Positions 42,260 to 50,547 of a DNA stretch of 64,000 nucleotides are shown in pieces. Both the position numbers and the translations under genes were made by a program. Location: the NCBI GenBank assembly GCA_017442855.1, contig JAFSPM010000026.1, positions 87,725-151,724 of the forward strand, given 5' to 3'. Below the pieces are notes generated by a model. It was not told the DNA's origin. It ran no database searches and was given only the letters and a program-made list of their open reading frames with translations. The first letter of the stretch is position 1. Each line of letters opens with the position of its first letter. This DNA comes from Bacteroidaceae bacterium (lineage in GTDB: Bacteria > Bacteroidota > Bacteroidia > Bacteroidales > Bacteroidaceae).

Positions 42260-43537
42260 ATGAGAAAGAAGTATTACATAGCGTTGTTGGCGGGCTTGCT
42301 GACGGCAGCATGCAGTCAGCAGGACGAGCCGGTGGTTCCAGGCGAAGAGGCGGTGGCCATAGGGTTCACCGCATCACTGGGTGCCGCCACGGATGACTGG
42401 GCGGTGACACGCGCGGGGATGGGCCAGGACGCTGCCAGACCGAGTCAGGCAAGCCTTGCGGGCTTTGGCGGCAGGGGGATTGTCGCTACAGGTGAGTGTG
42501 CCTTGTTCAACGGCCCTGCGGCTGTGACACGTGCCGATACCGACCTCAATGACAACCGGCTGAAGGGCCTGGATTGGGAAGGGCCGTCTGGCTTTGGGGT
42601 GTTTGCTGCCTACACGGGTCTGCACAAGTACAGCGAGAGCGACGTGACGTCAGACTTCATGTACAACGACCATGTGACGTGGGACAGCGGTACGGGGAAG
42701 TGGGGATACAGCCCCCTTCGCTACTGGCCGAACGGACTGGGGACGAGCGGGGTACAGGCTAACGACCTGCCCCACTACGTGAGCTTCTTCGGCTACGCTC
42801 CCTACAGCTTCAGCGGTTCGGAGGCGGCTGACTCCGGTGAGAACGCTGCCGACTACTGCATACAGTCGTTTCACTACGCCAGCGAGCACACGAACCCCTG
42901 GCTGATATACAGGCTGCACACCGACGTGACGAAGCAGGTGGACCTGCTCTTCGCACAGAAGCTGGACCAGACGAAGCCATTGGGCGACAACACACCGGTG
43001 CAGTTCGGCTTCAGGCATGCCCTGGCCTGTGTGGGCGACGTTGTGACACTGGTACCCACTGACGACGTGAAGGATGCCATCGACCTGCGTGGCGAGGGTA
43101 CCAAGATAAGGCTGACGCATGTGAGCGTGACGTTTGAGCTTACAGAGAAGGCGCGGCTGGTACTGTGGTCGCCTACGGACGGTGTGGCCAACTGGCAGCC
43201 GGTGCTGAGCGAGAACTTCCTGACCGAGCGCACGGTAACGCTGCTGGACAAGCTGGACAACCCCGAGGAGGGCACGGTGATTTACACGGCTCCCAACGGC
43301 ACGGTGGGCAATAATGTGATGCAAGACAAGGGCGTGTATTACATCCCCTTGGAAGTGGGCAGCACCCGCCAGAAGGCCACGGTGCATGTGACCTACGACG
43401 TGGTGGACAGTGCCGGCGAGGTGTTGCTGACGCAGGTGGGCGAGAGCAGTCTGCTGCTGAGCGACCCAGCCTACAGCGAGGCCTATCAGCCCGGCAAGCG
43501 GTTGGATATCAAGGTAACGCTTGACAATTTTAGATAA
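42260..43537 (+). CDS. fimbrillin family lipoprotein
   Basis: About 425 residues from the ATG at 42260; a TTG three codons upstream is less likely. Lipobox GLLTAAC. Motifs GFTASLGAATDDWAVTRAG, GPSGFGVFAAYTGLHKYSE, LRYWPNGLG, VSFFGYAPYSF and FGFRHALACVGDVV follow the pattern of the other fimbrillins of this locus but diverge most from them. LDIKVTLDNF forms the last strand. It ends 19 bases before the next paralog. Confidence 0.72.
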   Translation: MRKKYYIALLAGLLTAACSQQDEPVVPGEEAVAIGFTASLGAATDDWAVTRAGMGQDAARPSQASLAGFGGRGIVATGECALFNGPAAVTRADTDLNDNRLKGLDWEGPSGFGVFAAYTGLHKYSESDVTSDFMYNDHVTWDSGTGKWGYSPLRYWPNGLGTSGVQANDLPHYVSFFGYAPYSFSGSEAADSGENAADYCIQSFHYASEHTNPWLIYRLHTDVTKQVDLLFAQKLDQTKPLGDNTPVQFGFRHALACVGDVVTLVPTDDVKDAIDLRGEGTKIRLTHVSVTFELTEKARLVLWSPTDGVANWQPVLSENFLTERTVTLLDKLDNPEEGTVIYTAPNGTVGNNVMQDKGVYYIPLEVGSTRQKATVHVTYDVVDSAGEVLLTQVGESSLLLSDPAYSEAYQPGKRLDIKVTLDNFR

Positions 43538-43556
43538 TATTATAAATTTTGTTATT

Positions 43557-45041
43557 ATGGAAAAGAAATTCTTAATGATGGCAGCGATCGCCGGCATGCT
43601 GGCGGCCTGCTCGAACGACGCCGACCCCGTGCAGGAAGCTGCCGAGGTGGCGAAGCAGAACACACAGGTAGCCCAGCAGGTGCCTGTGGAGTTTGGGGCG
43701 TATGTGAACCGTGCCACGACAAGGTCGGGCGAGGAAACAGGACCAATGACAGTGGTAAAATTACAAACAGCAGATAAGGGCTTTGGCGTGATTGCTTATT
43801 ATACCGACGATGACCTGTACAGCCAGATTTATCAGCCCAACTTCATGTATAATACACAGGTGAAATATAGTGGAAGTGCTTGGACATACAGCCCCCTGCG
43901 CTACTGGCCCAACGAGACGGGCAATGGTGCCATCAGTGAGGGTGTTGACCGTGTGAGTTTCTTTGCCTACGCCCCCTATGTGGCAGTGACACCTGAGACG
44001 GGCATTGTGTCTGGAAATCAAGAATTTGGTATTATGGGCCTGACCCGTAATGCTGCCGTGGGCGACCCATTTGTGAAGTATTATGTAAATTTGAATCCTG
44101 CTAATCAGGTGGATTTCTGCTGGGGCGTAGCACCAACCACATATACGCTCAGCTCGGCAGATAACACCAATGCCAACACTGTTACGGGAGGCTCACCCTT
44201 GTTGAATTTGGTAAAACCCAGCGTGTCGGGTACTGACAACAAGATTAAGTTTGATTTCCATCATGCTCTGGCCTCACTGAACGTGCAGGTAGATGCGGTG
44301 GTGGATGCTGCAAGTGGTGAAACCACGGCTTTAAGTTCCGGTGATGGCAAGACAAAAATCTTTGTGCGTAAGGTAACTTTCGAGGGCTTTGTGACCCAGG
44401 GCTCGTTCAACCTGAATGCAAAGACTGATAACCCAGCATGGTACGACCTGGCCGGCTCCAGCTATATCAATGGCGGTAATGTGTCAGTATATGATGGAAG
44501 AACCGATGGTAGGGAAGGAACCAGTGCTGCCGGTAATGAAGAGCCCGCTGCCCTGAATCCTGCCATTATTCAGAAATATACATATGCTCAAATGGATATG
44601 GAACAAAGTGCTTGGACGAGTGCATCTTTGGAACCATCAACAAAACCATCATCTTTTGGCGTTACAGAAACAGCGCAAAATCTGTTTGTTCCAACAGGTG
44701 ATGATGCTGCTGCTCAGTTGGCTGCTCCTATATATGTCATTCCTTCTGGTCAGCCACTGAAGGTAACTATTGTCTATGATGTTGAAACAGAGACTTCAGA
44801 GTTGGCTACATTGTTGTCCGATGGCGTGGCAAAGGGAACCAGTGTTCAGAATTCTATCACACAGATTATATCTACAGGCACTCCGGCATCACCTATGAAA
44901 CTGGATGCTGGCAAAAAATATACTGTAAAACTACACTTAGGCTTGCATAGCGTGGAGTTTGAAGCTGAGGTAACTTCAGATTGGGAAGACGGTGCTGATG
45001 GTAGCGCATACCTGCCTGCCAACGCACCTGCAGAGCCATAA
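43557..45041 (+). CDS. fimbrillin family lipoprotein
   Basis: 494 residues from the ATG at 43557 (MEKKFLMMAAIAGM), chosen because it gives a proper lipoprotein signal (AGMLAAC); the frame is open from 43521. Motifs: VPVEFGAYVNRATTRSG, GFGVIAYYTDDDLYSQIYQP, NFMYNTQVKYSG, LRYWPNETGNGAIS, VDRVSFFAYAPYVAV, LTRNAAVGDPFVKYYVNL, KFDFHHALASLNVQVDAVVD. Closely related along its length to the product at 45107, so the two genes arose by duplication. Confidence 0.77.
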   Translation: MEKKFLMMAAIAGMLAACSNDADPVQEAAEVAKQNTQVAQQVPVEFGAYVNRATTRSGEETGPMTVVKLQTADKGFGVIAYYTDDDLYSQIYQPNFMYNTQVKYSGSAWTYSPLRYWPNETGNGAISEGVDRVSFFAYAPYVAVTPETGIVSGNQEFGIMGLTRNAAVGDPFVKYYVNLNPANQVDFCWGVAPTTYTLSSADNTNANTVTGGSPLLNLVKPSVSGTDNKIKFDFHHALASLNVQVDAVVDAASGETTALSSGDGKTKIFVRKVTFEGFVTQGSFNLNAKTDNPAWYDLAGSSYINGGNVSVYDGRTDGREGTSAAGNEEPAALNPAIIQKYTYAQMDMEQSAWTSASLEPSTKPSSFGVTETAQNLFVPTGDDAAAQLAAPIYVIPSGQPLKVTIVYDVETETSELATLLSDGVAKGTSVQNSITQIISTGTPASPMKLDAGKKYTVKLHLGLHSVEFEAEVTSDWEDGADGSAYLPANAPAEP

Positions 45042-45106
45042 TACCTGTTTCCCATTGCGGTAGTATTCCGAACCTTACATGAATTGTTGGATTAATGAGA
45101 CTTGAG

Positions 45107-46630
45107 ATGAACAAAAGAATCTTGCTGATGGCGGCGGTGGCCATGCTGGTGGCGGCCTGCTCGAAAGACGATGACCCACTGAGTGAGGGCACACAGCAGG
45201 GCACCGCGCAGGTGCCTGTGGCTTTCGGCGCCTACGTGGATCGTGCCACCACCCGTGCCGGTGCTGTTGGCGAGCTGACCACCAATGGCGGTTCGGGAAA
45301 GGCAAGCCTTCAGACAGAGGGCTTCGGCGTGTTTGCCTACCATACCGACGACAAGCTGTACAGTCCCATCTACCAGCCCAACTTCATGTATAACACCAGG
45401 GTGAGGGCCAGCAACTGGAGCTACGAGCCAGTGCGTTACTGGCCCAATGAGACGGGTACCAACACGGGCAGTGCCAATGTGGACCGCCTGAGCTTCTTCG
45501 CCTACGCGCCGTGGGTGCCTGTGGTACCCGAGACGGGACAGATAAACACAGGAACGGGTGGCCTGGGCTATGACCCCGATACACAGACCAGCCTGATAGA
45601 GGCGGCCAACAACGGGGGCATCGTGGGCCTTACCCGCAATGCTGCTGTGGGCGACCCCATGCTGACCTATTTCGTTGACCTGGACCCTGCCCGTCAGGTG
45701 GATTTCTGCTGGGGCGTGGCCAACGGCGACTTCACCAGTTCGGTGGATGGGCTGAACAATCAGGTGGCTGACGGCTCGCCCTTCCTGAACGTGATGAAGC
45801 CCAAGACAGGCGACCGCATCAGCTTCGACTTCCGCCATGCGCTGGCAGCCCTGAACGTGCGGTTGGACACCTCGGAGGCGCTGGATGAGAACACCAAGAT
45901 ATACATCAGGCAGATAACCTTCGAGGGTTTCGACCTGAAGGGCATGTTCAACCTCAACACCGACCGCGCGGTGTGGTACGACCTGGGTGGCGCGAACTAC
46001 CTGCAGGGAGATGCCGTGACGGTGTATGACGGGCGCACCAACACCCGTGAGGCACTGAGCGCCAACGTGAACGAGACACCCACGGGACTGAACCCCGCCA
46101 TCATACAGCAATATACGTATGACGACCTGGAGCTGGACGCTGATGACTGGGAAGCTGCCCATCCGGGTGTGACCAAGCCCGTCACGGTGGGTGTGACTGG
46201 CACCACCGTCAACCTGTTTGACGACACGAACCTCACAGGTGATGCCGATGCCAAGAAGGCGGCTCCACTGTATGTGATACCTACCGGCCGACCGTTACGG
46301 GTAAGCGTCGTGTATAACGTGGAGACAGTGGCCAAGAACCTGCCGGGCATATTGTCGGATGGCAAGACCAGCGGCAGCAGCGTGCAGAGCAGCATCACCA
46401 GGCAGGTGACACTGACCGGCTCGCATGGCGACGTGTTAGAGGCAGGCAAGCAATACTTCATTAGTCTGCACTTAGGCATGAGGGGCGTTGAGGTGAGCGC
46501 GCAGGTGGGCGCATGGGGCAGCTCGTTAGAAGAGGATGATACCGTGTTAGAGATGGTGGACATCACATTGACTACTGATGTGATACCGTGGACGGAAGGG
46601 CCTTCCACCGAGGGCGAAGCTAAGTATTAA
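45107..46630 (+). CDS. fimbrillin family lipoprotein
   Basis: 507 residues from the ATG at 45107 (MNKRILLMAAVAMLVAAC); an ATG at 45095 would add four residues. Shares with the preceding gene VPVAFGAYVDRATTRAG, GFGVFAYHTDDKLYSPIYQP, VRYWPNETG, LSFFAYAPWVPV, GLTRNAAVGDPMLTYFVDL, SFDFRHALAALNVRL and LEAGKQYFISLHLGM. The C-terminus is longer and acidic (SSLEEDDTVLEMVD). GC content is visibly higher than in the paralog, although the proteins are similar. Confidence 0.77.
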   Translation: MNKRILLMAAVAMLVAACSKDDDPLSEGTQQGTAQVPVAFGAYVDRATTRAGAVGELTTNGGSGKASLQTEGFGVFAYHTDDKLYSPIYQPNFMYNTRVRASNWSYEPVRYWPNETGTNTGSANVDRLSFFAYAPWVPVVPETGQINTGTGGLGYDPDTQTSLIEAANNGGIVGLTRNAAVGDPMLTYFVDLDPARQVDFCWGVANGDFTSSVDGLNNQVADGSPFLNVMKPKTGDRISFDFRHALAALNVRLDTSEALDENTKIYIRQITFEGFDLKGMFNLNTDRAVWYDLGGANYLQGDAVTVYDGRTNTREALSANVNETPTGLNPAIIQQYTYDDLELDADDWEAAHPGVTKPVTVGVTGTTVNLFDDTNLTGDADAKKAAPLYVIPTGRPLRVSVVYNVETVAKNLPGILSDGKTSGSSVQSSITRQVTLTGSHGDVLEAGKQYFISLHLGMRGVEVSAQVGAWGSSLEEDDTVLEMVDITLTTDVIPWTEGPSTEGEAKY

Positions 46631-46658
46631 TGTTTGTGTTTTATAATCGATTGTTTGC

Positions 46659-46871
46659 ATGAATAGTATCTGGGATTATATATTTACCGGCGGTCACTTG
46701 TACAAGAAGTCGTTCTGGAGGGAGGAGTACGAGCAGATAGCCCGTGAGAAGGAGGTGACGCCCGACCATGTGTTTGGCATTTGCAAGGGTGGTCCCCTGA
46801 TGGATGAGACCGACCGTGAGATAAAGGAGCTGCTGCGTAGGAAGGGTGTCCTTACCAGTGTCTTTGAGTGA
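46659..46871 (+). CDS. small hypothetical protein
   Basis: 70 residues (MNSIWDYIFTGGHLYKKSFW), soluble and charged, with no signal peptide and no family I recognise. It starts 28 bases after the last fimbrillin and ends before a terminator-like hairpin, so it may be the last gene of the second fimbrial operon. The coding bias looks like that of its neighbours. Confidence 0.5.
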   Translation: MNSIWDYIFTGGHLYKKSFWREEYEQIAREKEVTPDHVFGICKGGPLMDETDREIKELLRRKGVLTSVFE

Positions 46872-46928
46872 AAGTAGTGTGATGCGCCTTACACTACAGA
46901 AATGTAGCATGGTAACAATTATGAGGGA

Positions 46929-46961
46929 CAGGTGACCTTGGCGAAGGCACCTTCCCTTTTT
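46929..46961 (+). terminator. terminator-like hairpin before the HTH-repeat gene
   Basis: AGGTGaCCTT-ggcg-AAGGcACCT with flanking GGGA/TCCC pairing, followed by five Ts. A second stem, GTAGTGT/ACACTAC, lies just upstream at 46874-46897. Confidence 0.6.
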
Positions 46962-46997
46962 ACAAAGATGACACATAACAGTATAAACTGATAGGAT

Positions 46998-48122
46998 ATG
47001 ATGATAAACACTGCGATAAGTGACGAACGGATACAGCAGTACCTGGGCGGCAGGTACGGGCAGCGTGGCGAGACGCGTGTGCGCTATCGCGAAGCCGTGG
47101 AGGACTGCGAGAGTGTGCTGCACCTCGACAAGACCACGAGCGAGATAGCGCGCATGCACGGACACCAGCCAGAGGCATTCAGGATGGTGCTGAAACGGCA
47201 TTTCCCCGACATTCTGGAACGCCGTGAGAAGCTGCGTGTGAGCCTGGGGTATGTGAAGACGCTGCACTTAGGGGCCAGGAAGAGCACGGAGGACAAGTAC
47301 GCCGCTGCCCTGGAACTGCTTAGGAAGACCGATATGACGGTAGCAGAGGCTGCCCGGGAAACGGGCGTTGACATGCTCTCTCTTCAGCAGCACATCATCT
47401 TCCATCACCGTGCCCTGGCCGATGAGCGCCTGCACAGGCGTCTGGAAAGCCTTGACAAGCCCCGTGAACAGGGCAGGCTGAACGCCAATGGCCGCATAAG
47501 CGGTCCGCGTGGCACAGCGCCCGAATACTATGCAGAGGCGGTGTCGCTGTACGGGGAGCATCCTGAGATGACCATCAAGGAGATTGCCTTGAAGTGCGGC
47601 ATGCAGCCCCACTCGTTAGGCTGCTATCTGCGCAGGTGGCACCGTGACATGATGCAGGTGCGTGAGGAGTACCGTCGTGCCAAGGTGGCAAGGCGTCAGG
47701 CCGAGCGTGCCAGGCACAACGAGTTCACCACCAAGGCAGCGAAGGCACGTCGGAAGTATGCGCCTGCCTTGCCGTTGATAGAGCAGGGCATGAGCTACGA
47801 CGAGGCGGCACGGCAGACGGGACTTGACCGCGAACAGCTGCTCTCGTGGGTGAGGCACAATCGTCCCGACCTGCACATGCAGGAGCGGCAGAACAACTGG
47901 GTGACGCTGCCCAACGGGGTGCGTGTGAGTCGCCAGAGCTGGGACAAGTTCCAGCAGGCGGCACACGAATATGTTACTACCGACCGCCTGCTGAAGGACA
48001 TCGCCGCCAGTCATGAGCTGAATGTCAACTCGCTGTCTTCTTTCCTGCATCGCACGATGCCGCAGGAGGTGGAGAAACGTAAGGAAAAACGAAATAAGGG
48101 TGCCACCGGCACCACCTTGTGA
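46998..48122 (+). CDS. putative DNA-binding protein with five HTH-like repeats
   Basis: 374 residues, basic. A unit of about 50-70 residues recurs five times: YREAVEDCES..TTSEIARMHGH.EAFRMVLKRHFPD; YAAALELLRK.DMTVAEAARETGVDMLSLQQHI; YYAEAVSLYG..MTIKEIALKCGMQPHSLGCYLRRWHRD; YAPALPLIEQGMSYDEAARQTGLDREQLLSWVRHNRPD; FQQAAHEYVTTDRLLKDIAASHELNVNSLSSFLHR. Each has the (T/S)xxE(I/A)A...G.....L...L pattern of a helix-turn-helix. The protein may bind an extended or repeated DNA site. It follows the fimbrial locus and could regulate it; that is inference. Confidence 0.6.
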   Translation: MMINTAISDERIQQYLGGRYGQRGETRVRYREAVEDCESVLHLDKTTSEIARMHGHQPEAFRMVLKRHFPDILERREKLRVSLGYVKTLHLGARKSTEDKYAAALELLRKTDMTVAEAARETGVDMLSLQQHIIFHHRALADERLHRRLESLDKPREQGRLNANGRISGPRGTAPEYYAEAVSLYGEHPEMTIKEIALKCGMQPHSLGCYLRRWHRDMMQVREEYRRAKVARRQAERARHNEFTTKAAKARRKYAPALPLIEQGMSYDEAARQTGLDREQLLSWVRHNRPDLHMQERQNNWVTLPNGVRVSRQSWDKFQQAAHEYVTTDRLLKDIAASHELNVNSLSSFLHRTMPQEVEKRKEKRNKGATGTTL

Positions 48123-48164
48123 TGACATTGATTTTTTAATTAACATATTTAAATATTATTTTTT

Positions 48165-48839
48165 ATGAACAAAAGAATTTTGTTGACGATGGCTGCCGCT
48201 GCTGTGGTGTTTGCAACGACTTCTTGCAGTAGCGAGGATGCGCCTATGGACACTTCTTCTGACACGAGAGAGGTGTTGGCTACCAGTATTGAGAATTCCA
48301 TAGAGACCCAGGCCTTTTTGACAGATTACCTGAGATTAGAATATGCCCAATATTATGCTGAGCCGGGTACCCGTAGCGCAAATCCAAGCGATTATGCTGA
48401 AGAGACTGATGAGATGTTCCAGGATTATGACTTATCCACGCAATATGCCGTAACTTCTGATTCCAAGGACGGCACGGCTTATTTTATACAGAATACCGTT
48501 GCAGAGAATGAATTTCTTGCCTTTTACAGGGATAATGATGGTAATATATTAAGCATAAAGAAGATCAGCATCCAGAATGAGGGGGACTATAGCACGGTTT
48601 CTTTTACAAGGATTGATGATTCCGAATTCATATCTGCAAAAGGTAATATGCAACAGAACTCAATAGAATACCTCTCATATGACGAGTCGGTCTTTGGTAT
48701 GGCTACTACAAGAAACGGTTGTTCGTTCTGTCTCGGGTTAGCCAGTCTTCCTTGGAGCGCAGGTTTTGGAATGGCTCACCCATTGGCAGGTGTCGCCGTC
48801 TCAGTTGCATTCCTCTTATTGTCTGAGGCTATTTGCTAA
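48165..48839 (+). CDS. lipoprotein with hydrophobic, Gly-rich, two-cysteine C-terminus
   Basis: 224 residues. The signal peptide (ILLTMAAAAVVFATTSC) is similar to that of the fimbrillin at 38716, as is the AT-rich upstream region, which suggests that this leader was copied. The middle is acidic and unlike fimbrillins. The last 45 residues begin NGCSFCLGLASLPW and continue as a hydrophobic Gly/Ala/Val-rich stretch ending in LSEAIC, reminiscent of a pore-forming peptide or membrane anchor. I do not recognise a family. Two small membrane proteins follow. Confidence 0.6.
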   Translation: MNKRILLTMAAAAVVFATTSCSSEDAPMDTSSDTREVLATSIENSIETQAFLTDYLRLEYAQYYAEPGTRSANPSDYAEETDEMFQDYDLSTQYAVTSDSKDGTAYFIQNTVAENEFLAFYRDNDGNILSIKKISIQNEGDYSTVSFTRIDDSEFISAKGNMQQNSIEYLSYDESVFGMATTRNGCSFCLGLASLPWSAGFGMAHPLAGVAVSVAFLLLSEAIC

Positions 48840-48884
48840 GGCTATTTATTATGCATTGCTGTGATATGTGTAAGAAATGATGAT

Positions 48885-49247
48885 ATGATTATGAAAAAGA
48901 GATACTGGTATTTTTATGTTCTGTTCTTGGCGGCGCTTGCCTATATGATATGGGCCTGCATCTACGGCGATGACGAACGTATATTCAGGTCTATATGCTT
49001 TTTCCTCTCGATGCTTATCGTGTTTGTTACCACTATTATACGTGATAAGACAATAAGGAAAAAGGATATTAAGTTGCCAGCCAAGGTGATAAAGAGAATG
49101 GTCGTGCTTTTTATCTGCTCAATTGCTGCCATATTGATAGGCTATTGTACAGATTACTTATTAATTGGCTGTATCGTCTCATTCGTATTGGGATGTTTTG
49201 CCTTAAAAAGTGTTATGTGTTCCTTCAGGTCTAATTCATCTGAATAA
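48885..49247 (+). CDS. small polytopic membrane protein
   Basis: 120 residues from the ATG at 48885 (MIMKKRYWYFYVLFLAALAY); open from 48861. Four hydrophobic segments. Together with the preceding secreted lipoprotein it could form an effector and immunity or export pair, but this is only suggested by adjacency. No family recognised. Confidence 0.5.
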   Translation: MIMKKRYWYFYVLFLAALAYMIWACIYGDDERIFRSICFFLSMLIVFVTTIIRDKTIRKKDIKLPAKVIKRMVVLFICSIAAILIGYCTDYLLIGCIVSFVLGCFALKSVMCSFRSNSSE

Positions 49248-49285
49248 AAGGAACGTAAAGAAAAACGGTGTAAGGAATAAGAAGT

Positions 49286-49462
49286 ATGAAAAAGAACGAC
49301 TTATATACTTTGGTTTTTGTTATATTGGTTTATGTGATTATATTCGTGAATCACCTGTTTGACTTTTTGCCTGAGAACTGGAATGACTTCTTTTATTATG
49401 GCGAGTTTGTCCTTATGGGTTTTCTGATTAAAATCATAAGAACGAATATGTCAAAAAAGTGA
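49286..49462 (+). CDS. very small membrane protein
   Basis: 58 residues, MKKNDLYTLVFVILVYVIIF followed by NHLFDFLPENWNDFFYYG and a second hydrophobic stretch ending in KIIRTNMSKK. Two membrane segments. It starts 38 bases after the preceding gene and shares its AT-rich composition. Confidence 0.5.
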   Translation: MKKNDLYTLVFVILVYVIIFVNHLFDFLPENWNDFFYYGEFVLMGFLIKIIRTNMSKK

Positions 49463-49581
49463 CTTTTACCTTTGCCATGACAGTTAAAATACCCATCGCA
49501 GATGCCAGGAGGCGGTGGAGTAACGTAAGGAAAAACGTGCCGCGAAGGGGCGTAAAACAATACAAAAAAAAGATATTAATT

Positions 49582-49982
49582 ATGAGAAAGTTTTTTATTT
49601 TGATGAGTTGCCTGCTGATGTGTGTGGCAAGCGCCTTGGCGCAGACAACCGATGGACCTGTTGTCTTGAGGAAGGTGCCAAACGCACAGTTGGAAATGGT
49701 GAATGACCAGATAAAGTTGGTGCTGTACACTGACAGGGGCGGCAACAGCCTAAGACAATTGACGCCTAATTTTGAGGTATGGGTGGACCAACGGCAGTGG
49801 ATGGCAATGGCATATCAGTAACCAGGGCTACGGGTGTTAACAGTGCCGGTTTGCTGTTCTACTATGGCAATAAGTTTGTGAATGTTGATGAAGACGATTT
49901 CTTCTATCTGGGTGACGTCTTCGTTGACGAGGGCGAAAACGCGGAATCCGGGCATTACCAGCCTACCATCGTGTATAAATAA
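49582..49982 (+). pseudogene. secreted protein gene, probably frameshifted
   Basis: Begins with a signal peptide (MRKFFILMSCLLMCVASALA) and reads QTTDGPVVLRKVPNAQLEMV onward to FEVWVDQRQW, then stops at 49821. In the next frame an open stretch continues from the same region as GISVTRATGVNSAGLLFYYG to the TAA at 49980-49982, with FFYLGDVFVDEGENAESGHY. The two halves look like one protein of about 130 residues with a frameshift near 49780-49815, by mutation or sequencing error. Confidence 0.5.
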
Positions 49983-50040
49983 CGGAATAGTTCACTTTAG
50001 TTTTTTGTATGATTGCAAACGGGGGTGGGCTGGTATCATA

Positions 50041-50080
50041 AGAAAGCCTCGGCATTTGGTGCTGAGGCTTTCTTGTTTTA
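50041..50080. terminator. bidirectional-looking terminator
   Basis: AGAAAGCCTCGGCA (50041-50054) pairs with TGCTGAGGCTTTCT (50060-50073), a 14-bp stem with one wobble, followed by TGTTTTATAA. It lies between convergent genes and could serve both. Confidence 0.85.
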
Positions 50081-50089
50081 TAATAGTAA

Positions 50090-50311
50090 TTACGGTTCCC
50101 CAATGGCATTGACGATCAGTTGTACCTGTATGGGCGTGAATTGCCGTTGCCCTGATGAGTAGCCTAATTGCCGGAGTCTGTCAAGCAGTCCCGGGCTTCT
50201 TCCAATCCATAGATTGAACTTCTTGTGCGCACTAGCCGGAGCGATATCAGGACAATAAAGCATCGCCAGTTCCCTTCGTCCGTAAGAACGGACCTTAAAT
50301 TCTGTATTCAT
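50090..50311 (-). CDS. DUF4248 family protein
   Basis: 73 residues from the ATG at 50311 (MNTEFKVRSYGRRELAMLYC); an ATG nine codons upstream also exists. DUF4248 proteins are small, with an FKxRSYGxxELAMLYxP start and a closing RxFTPxQVQLIVxxxGEP, both present here (RQFTPIQVQLIVNAIGEP). The function is unknown; the family usually lies divergent to HU-like or DUF6266 genes with smalltalk and amidase genes, as here. Confidence 0.85.
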   Translation of the reverse strand: MNTEFKVRSYGRRELAMLYCPDIAPASAHKKFNLWIGRSPGLLDRLRQLGYSSGQRQFTPIQVQLIVNAIGEP

Positions 50312-50361
50312 TGAAAAGAATATTTGGTTCGCCCACATGGGTTTGATTTATAATTGCGTTG

Positions 50362-50369
50362 CAAAGATA
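50362..50369 (-). promoter_or_regulatory. -7 box for the DUF4248 gene
   Basis: TATCTTTG on the minus strand, about 50 bases before the DUF4248 start. Confidence 0.6.
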
Positions 50370-50476
50370 CGCATAAAGATGTTGAAACGGTAACAAAAAG
50401 CTCTACTTAATTCTACTGAAAGTGCTTTATCTGCCCGTATATGCAGGGATGTGGTTTTTGCCCCCCGGCGTGGTTG

Positions 50477-50484
50477 TAACTTTG
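50477..50484 (+). promoter_or_regulatory. -7 box for the DUF6266-smalltalk-amidase genes
   Basis: TAACTTTG, matching TAnnTTTG, about 63 bases before the DUF6266 start. A TTTG lies 16 bases upstream, closer than the usual 19-21. Confidence 0.55.
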
Positions 50485-50547
50485 TGTCGTGAAACCGAAA
50501 AAGGCTTCACGAAAACAGCATGTTTAACCATTAAAAATAGATCTGTT

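Noticed and set aside
42650-43717. Minus-strand open frame of 355 codons across two fimbrillin genes
   Set aside because: Crosses the gap between two real plus-strand genes and has no signal, motif or promoter.
45092-46162. Minus-strand open frame of 356 codons
   Set aside because: Antisense shadow of the fimbrillin gene at 45107.
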